Part shown: positions 5,671 through 8,865 of the stretch, in pieces
Numbering within the stretch: position 1 is the first letter of the stretch
Layout of the letters: each line of letters starts with the position of its first letter
Assembly: GCA_021782195.1 (NCBI GenBank)
Contig: JAJXVI010000067.1
Location: 1-8,865, forward strand
DNA from: a bacterium
Lineage (GTDB): Bacteria > Vulcanimicrobiota > Xenobia > RGZZ01
DNA length: 8,865 bases
Reading direction: 5' to 3'
Program-made: the position numbers and the translations under genes
Notes under the pieces: model-generated
What the model saw: the letters and a program-made list of their open reading frames with translations, nothing else
The model's database searches: none
What the model was told of the DNA's origin: nothing

Positions 5671-6857
5671 GAAAGCTCCTTCTGGTTTCTCCGCATCAGC
5701 GCGGGATACGCACACCCGAGGGTTCCAACGCCCGTTGAAGGCGATTCACCCGAGGACAGGGCTCGCCGAGGGTCTCCGCGACGCGCTCGCCCGCTTCCGA
5801 CGCCCGATGAAGTCGGTTCACCACGCGCCTCGATCCGACGCCCTGACCAGCACGCAATCCTGAACAGCAGCCACCGCAATGGGGCGTGAACGCCACGAAA
5901 GCGAGCGAGTACCCGGCAGACCCACGGAGCCGTCGCGTCATACAGGTCGGCGGCCGCGCGCCCCACGGAGTAGCACATCCAGACTTCGTCGCGCCACCCG
6001 CGAAGGGCTGACACCACCGGGTGCTCGGGCGACTCGAAAACCATCGTGGCAATCCAGCAGGGACGAACCGGCCTGGCCGTCTGCCCGAGCTTACGCTTGA
6101 GCGCCTCAGCCTCCGCATTGTCAGGATTGAGCTTGATCGCCTGTGCCAGTGCTTCCTGCGCACGGCTACCAAGGTTCAGGGCAAGCGCGGCGCGAGCTGT
6201 GAGGACCCACAGGTGTGGTCTGTCAGGCCGCTGCTCCAACGCTCTGTTGAAGACTTTGAGGGCCTGGGCGGGCTCGTTTGAGGCCAGGAGTTCGATTCCA
6301 ATACGCTGCAGCCAGTCTGCATCGTTCGCGACCAGTTTCAAGACGCGCTCAAAGGTGGCGGCCGCGGTCTCTCGGTTGCCGGCTGCAAGCACGCAAACCG
6401 CCCGATCCACCAGGATTTCGGGACGTTCCGCAACACCGTCTCCCCCCTGCGCCATCACCTGATCAGAAAGCTGGAGGGCCTGGGCTGCCTGGCCGGCACG
6501 CGCCATCAACCACGCTGCGGCACTGGCCATCAGTAACGAGGAAGGGAGCTTCGCCAGGCCCTTGTTCCCCCACGTCGCGGCCTGCTCCATCTGTCCGAGC
6601 GCCACAAGACAGCGAACCTGGCCGACCCACGCCTCCTCGACGTCCGCCCGGTAGCCGATCGCCGCGGAAAAATCACGCAACGCCGGCTCGTACTCCCCGT
6701 CCAGGAATTCGCGTCGCGCCTGCTCGACGTGCCAGCGGTCGTCCTTGCCCGTGTCGGCGGCACGACCGGCCGGCGCCCAGGCCGGAACATGCCGAGCAGC
6801 GTCGGAGGAACCGTCGTCATCGCCAAATTCCAGCCACTTGAAACGGTCAGCAGTCAT
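5667..6857 (-). CDS. TPR protein with C-terminal CFI-box-like domain and repeat-derived tail
   Basis: This 396-residue protein begins with an acidic segment (FGDDDGSSDA). It continues with about five or six TPR-type helical pairs from residue 43 to 257; the clearest are around 47-75, 77-104, 150-176, 183-210 and 217-247, the last ending KLNPDNAEA. TPR arrays bind partner proteins. Residues 267-335 look like a variant of the CFIATAAYG domain (CFI-box): CWIATMVFESPEHPVVSALRGWRDEVW, then GRAAADLYDATAPWV. The function of that domain is unknown. Residues 339-396 are a Gly/Ser/Arg-rich tail containing the imperfect duplication GEPTSSGVGS / GESPSTGVGT. It may be acquired sequence linking the gene to the next start. 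The ATG at 6857 overlaps the AAA+ stop (ATGA) and lacks a good Shine-Dalgarno sequence, so translation probably depends on coupling. Its own TGA overlaps the PilT-like start. It is a likely scaffold between the two ATPases. Confidence 0.85.
   Translation of the reverse strand: MTADRFKWLEFGDDDGSSDAARHVPAWAPAGRAADTGKDDRWHVEQARREFLDGEYEPALRDFSAAIGYRADVEEAWVGQVRCLVALGQMEQAATWGNKGLAKLPSSLLMASAAAWLMARAGQAAQALQLSDQVMAQGGDGVAERPEILVDRAVCVLAAGNRETAAATFERVLKLVANDADWLQRIGIELLASNEPAQALKVFNRALEQRPDRPHLWVLTARAALALNLGSRAQEALAQAIKLNPDNAEAEALKRKLGQTARPVRPCWIATMVFESPEHPVVSALRGWRDEVWMCYSVGRAAADLYDATAPWVCRVLARFRGVHAPLRWLLFRIACWSGRRIEARGEPTSSGVGSGRARRGDPRRALSSGESPSTGVGTLGCAYPALMRRNQKELS
5676..5681 (-). promoter_or_regulatory. 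Shine-Dalgarno AAGGAG of the PilT-like gene
   Basis: AAGGAG sits 5 nt before the ATG at 5670, inside the last codons of the TPR gene. It supports this start over the in-frame upstream codon at 5715 and lets the PilT-like protein be initiated independently as well as by coupling. Confidence 0.8.
5726..5822. repeat. Imperfect 25-bp direct repeats 72 bp apart in the TPR gene tail
   Basis: Positions 5726-5750 and 5798-5822 match at 21 of 25 bases; both share the core acgcccg-tgaag-cg-ttcacc. They encode the related peptides GESPSTGVGT and GEPTSSGVGS in the tail of the TPR protein. The intervening DNA is GC-rich. The pair may mark a duplicated or inserted repeat element at the end of the gene. 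Confidence 0.65.
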
Positions 6858-8476
6858 CCGTATGCAGGCGCCACGCGGTTGCCGGTCGGAAACGCCTCAT
6901 CGCCCGGCTGCGGATTCTCGGGAATCTCGACCACTGTGGCCGGACGCGTACGACTGCGTGCCCAGTGGCGCAGCTCCGTCAACTCTTCATGCATGGTGCG
7001 AGAAAGTGGTACAGACTGCGTCACGGAACGTTCCAGGTCGGCCTCCTGCAGATCGTGCCGCGCGTCAAATGAGTCGTAGAGCGCCGACACCACTGCCTGC
7101 TCGATCTCGGACCCGCTGAAACCGTCCGCCAGGGCGGCCAACCTCGCAAGGTCAAAATGCTGCGGGTCCCGATTCCGACGCCGCAGGTGAATATCAAAGA
7201 TCTCGGCTCGTTCCTGCGCGCCGGGCAGATCAACAAAGAAGATCTCGTCAAAGCGCCCTTTGCGCAACAGTTCGGGAGGGAGCGAACGAATATTGTTGGC
7301 CGTCGCCACCACGAAGACTGGAGCGGTCTTCTCCTGCAGCCACGTCAGAAACGTGCCGAAGATTCGGGAGGTCGTGCCGGCATCGACCTCGCCACTCCCC
7401 GTCCCCCCGGCAAACGCCTTCTCGATCTCGTCAATCCACAGCAGCGACGGCGCCAGCGATTCCGCCGTGGACATGGCCTTTCGCGCGTTCTCTTCCGAGG
7501 AGCCGATGAACGAACTGAAGATCCTGCCCACGTCGAGGCGCAACAGGGGCAAGCGCCAGACCAGGCTGATGGCACGCGCCGCCAGGCTCTTGCCGCATCC
7601 CTGAACGCCGAGCAACAGCACGCCGCGCGGAGGTGGCAGGCCAAACCGTCGGGCTTCGTCGCTGAAAGCCACCGAACGCTTGCGCACCCAGTCCTTGAGA
7701 TTCTGCATCCCCCCCACGTCGTCAAGATGGTCCTGGGCGTCGTGATACTCGAGAATGCCGCTCTTCTGGATGACCTGCTTCTTTTCGTTGAGAATGCAGG
7801 CAACTTCACTGTCGGTCAGGCGTTCGTGCTCGACAAGGGTTCTGGCAAAAGCGTTCTCTGCTTCCTTGAGGGTGAGGCCGAGGGCGGCCTGCAACAGCTT
7901 CTCTCTCACTGCCCCCGACAGGTCGATGTGAAGGCGACCCTGCGTCGACACCTCACTCACGATTGTATCCAGCATCTGTCCCAGTTCCTCGAGGGTCGGA
8001 AGCCCGAAATCGACCACGGTGATGTCCTTCTCCAGGTCCGGGGGGATGGAACGCGATGGAGAGCAAAGGATCAGCGTCTTTGGGGACGACTTCAGGTACG
8101 CGGCGAGATCGCGCAGTTTGCGGACCACCACCGGGTCGCTCAGGAAAGGATGCAGGTCCTTGAACAGATACAGCGCCGGTTCCACCTGCTTGACTATCTC
8201 ATCAAGCGCCGCCAGGACCTCCGCAACGTTCCCCTGCTGGGCCGGTGGCGTGCGCCGCAGACCTGGCGGTTCAGTCGCCTCGTGGAACCCGCGCGTCACC
8301 GACCAGCACACGAAGCGTTTTCTCCGCTCGGCGGAAATGCGCGTCAATGCAGCCTCGACACGCTCCTCCTCCCACGAGACGACCCACAGAATCGGGTAGC
8401 GCGACCGGATGAGCACGGCAAGTTCGGTTCGCACGTCACGCGGGTGCAACACGGTCGTCCGATCGGCGGAAGGCAA
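6854..8476 (-). CDS. Ycf46-like AAA+ ATPase
   Basis: This 540-residue protein resembles the Ycf46-type AAA+ ATPases of cyanobacteria, plastids and some proteobacteria. Residues 1-230 form a degenerate N-terminal ATPase-like domain without a Walker A motif ([32 protein letters not shown]). Residues 245-475 are a complete AAA+ module: [20 protein letters not shown] with Walker A at 290-297, Walker [11 protein letters not shown] at 345-354, sensor 1 ATANN at 391-395, arginine-finger segment RKGRFDE at 405-411 and sensor 2 [10 protein letters not shown] at 452-461. [23 protein letters not shown] is characteristic of the family. The C terminus from about 510 is polar and disordered. The start is TTG at 8476, with AAAGGAG 6 nt upstream. 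The family is little characterised; a protein-remodelling role is inferred from AAA+ class membership. It is the first gene of the operon and its TGA overlaps the TPR start. Confidence 0.9.
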   Translation of the reverse strand: MPSADRTTVLHPRDVRTELAVLIRSRYPILWVVSWEEERVEAALTRISAERRKRFVCWSVTRGFHEATEPPGLRRTPPAQQGNVAEVLAALDEIVKQVEPALYLFKDLHPFLSDPVVVRKLRDLAAYLKSSPKTLILCSPSRSIPPDLEKDITVVDFGLPTLEELGQMLDTIVSEVSTQGRLHIDLSGAVREKLLQAALGLTLKEAENAFARTLVEHERLTDSEVACILNEKKQVIQKSGILEYHDAQDHLDDVGGMQNLKDWVRKRSVAFSDEARRFGLPPPRGVLLLGVQGCGKSLAARAISLVWRLPLLRLDVGRIFSSFIGSSEENARKAMSTAESLAPSLLWIDEIEKAFAGGTGSGEVDAGTTSRIFGTFLTWLQEKTAPVFVVATANNIRSLPPELLRKGRFDEIFFVDLPGAQERAEIFDIHLRRRNRDPQHFDLARLAALADGFSGSEIEQAVVSALYDSFDARHDLQEADLERSVTQSVPLSRTMHEELTELRHWARSRTRPATVVEIPENPQPGDEAFPTGNRVAPAYG

Positions 8477-8482
8477 GGAAGA

Positions 8483-8489
8483 CTCCTTT
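8483..8489 (-). promoter_or_regulatory. Shine-Dalgarno AAAGGAG for the TTG start at 8476
   Basis: The minus strand reads AAAGGAG, TCTTCC, TTG. This strong, well-spaced site supports the rare TTG initiator. The next in-frame GTG codons downstream are inside the conserved N-terminal domain and lack such a site. Confidence 0.75.
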
Positions 8490-8650
8490 CAGGCACTCGA
8501 CGGTGCGGCGACCATCGACGCGAGGGCGTGCGGCACGAGGCACCTCGTGCGTGGCGCTGGACAGAAGGGGTCCGCGCGCAGCAGCACAAAAACGAAGCAT
8601 GATTCGCCGCCTGCAGGCGCCACCCTCCCGCTTCGTGCGACACACCCGGG
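8490..8650. other. Upstream region of the AAA/TPR/PilT operon, with palindromes
   Basis: This should contain the operon promoter on the minus strand, but no good -35/-10 pair is visible. It holds two dyads. At 8533-8550, gcacgagg-ca-cctcgtgc has 8-bp arms with a 2-bp centre, too tight for an RNA hairpin but suited to a dimeric DNA-binding protein. At 8608-8619, cgcctgcaggcg is a perfect 12-bp palindrome nested inside the wider inverted repeat acgaagc/gcttcgt (8592-8636). Either could be an operator. I see no gene here. Confidence 0.45.
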
Positions 8651-8865
8651 GACGCCGCGGGAGCGGAGGGGACGCCGCGGGAGCGGAGGGACGCCGCGGG
8701 AGCGGAGGGGCCGCCGCGGGAGCGGAGGGGACGCCGCAGGAGCGGAGGGACGCCGCGGGAGCGGAGGGGACGCCGCGGGAGCGGGGGGACGCCGCGGGAG
8801 CGGGGGGACGCCGCGGGAGCGGAGGGGACGCCGCGGGAGCGGAGGGGACGCCGCGGGAGCGGAGG
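8651..8865. repeat. G-rich 19-20 bp tandem array running off the window edge
   Basis: Eleven units based on gacgccgcgggagcggaggg start at 8651, 8671, 8690, 8710, 8730, 8749, 8769, 8788, 8807, 8827 and 8847. Units are 19 or 20 bp long, the difference lying in the G-run joining them. Single-base variants occur: gccgcc at 8710, gcagg at 8737-8741, and agcggggg in the units at 8769 and 8788. The array is still in register at base 8865 and continues outside the window. The plus strand carries runs of 3-6 G separated by 6-7 nt in most places, which fits a G-quadruplex pattern. No gene is visible here. Confidence 0.97.

Noticed and set aside
4903..5889. Plus-strand frame of 328 codons antisense to the PilT-like gene
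   Set aside because: The minus strand carries all PilT motifs; this frame has none.
5696..6172. Frameshift in the TPR gene, with an alternative frame continuing VNRLHRASEAGE
   Set aside because: The main frame keeps the CFI-box-like domain intact and ends exactly at the PilT-like ATG. The alternative frame only reads the duplicated tail DNA.
7157..8602. Plus-strand frame of 481 codons antisense to the AAA+ gene
   Set aside because: The AAA+ motifs on the minus strand are complete and ordered. This frame is a GC-rich shadow without recognisable domains.
8651..8865. Collagen-like or Gly-rich protein encoded by the G-rich array
   Set aside because: The unit length alternates between 19 and 20 bp, so no frame stays in register through the array.

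Overview
This is a GC-rich stretch of a bacterial chromosome, most likely from a proteobacterium and perhaps a betaproteobacterium. That placement is inferred from the GC content, the PiT phosphate carrier, the PilT-family ATPase, the class II tRNA-Tyr with an encoded CCA end, and the UbiD homologue. No marker here allows a finer placement. One gene fragment at the left edge reads rightward; everything else reads leftward (minus strand).

Layout from left to right: the 3' end of a UbiD-family decarboxylase gene (+); a short convergent spacer holding a degenerate 40-41 bp tandem repeat; an unrecognised protein with a long Pro/Gly-rich tail (-); a roughly 370 bp gap; a tRNA-Tyr gene (-) with an intrinsic terminator and a consensus sigma-70 promoter; a PiT-family phosphate transporter (-), whose stop codon lies inside the -35 box of the tRNA promoter; a repeat-filled spacer; a DUF4126-like membrane protein (-); a 0.5 kb spacer ending in a 19-bp tandem array; then three tightly coupled minus-strand genes, in transcription order a Ycf46-like AAA+ ATPase, a TPR protein with a C-terminal CFI-box-like domain, and a PilT-like secretion/retraction ATPase. 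Upstream of that operon the window ends in a G-rich 19-20 bp tandem array that runs off the edge.

The three-gene operon is the most coherent functional unit. Both junctions are 4-bp ATGA stop/start overlaps, so the three proteins are probably made in balanced amounts and work together. One inference is a type IV pilus or gliding accessory module, in which a AAA+ remodelling ATPase and a TPR scaffold act with a PilT motor. This combination is not a standard pil cluster that I recognise. The other notable theme is that four spacers each carry a different short tandem array. One array supplies the last codons and stop of the PilT-like gene, and another has a G-quadruplex-compatible pattern. Four of the five complete genes that have a chosen start appear to use GTG or TTG; strong Shine-Dalgarno sequences support three of these.
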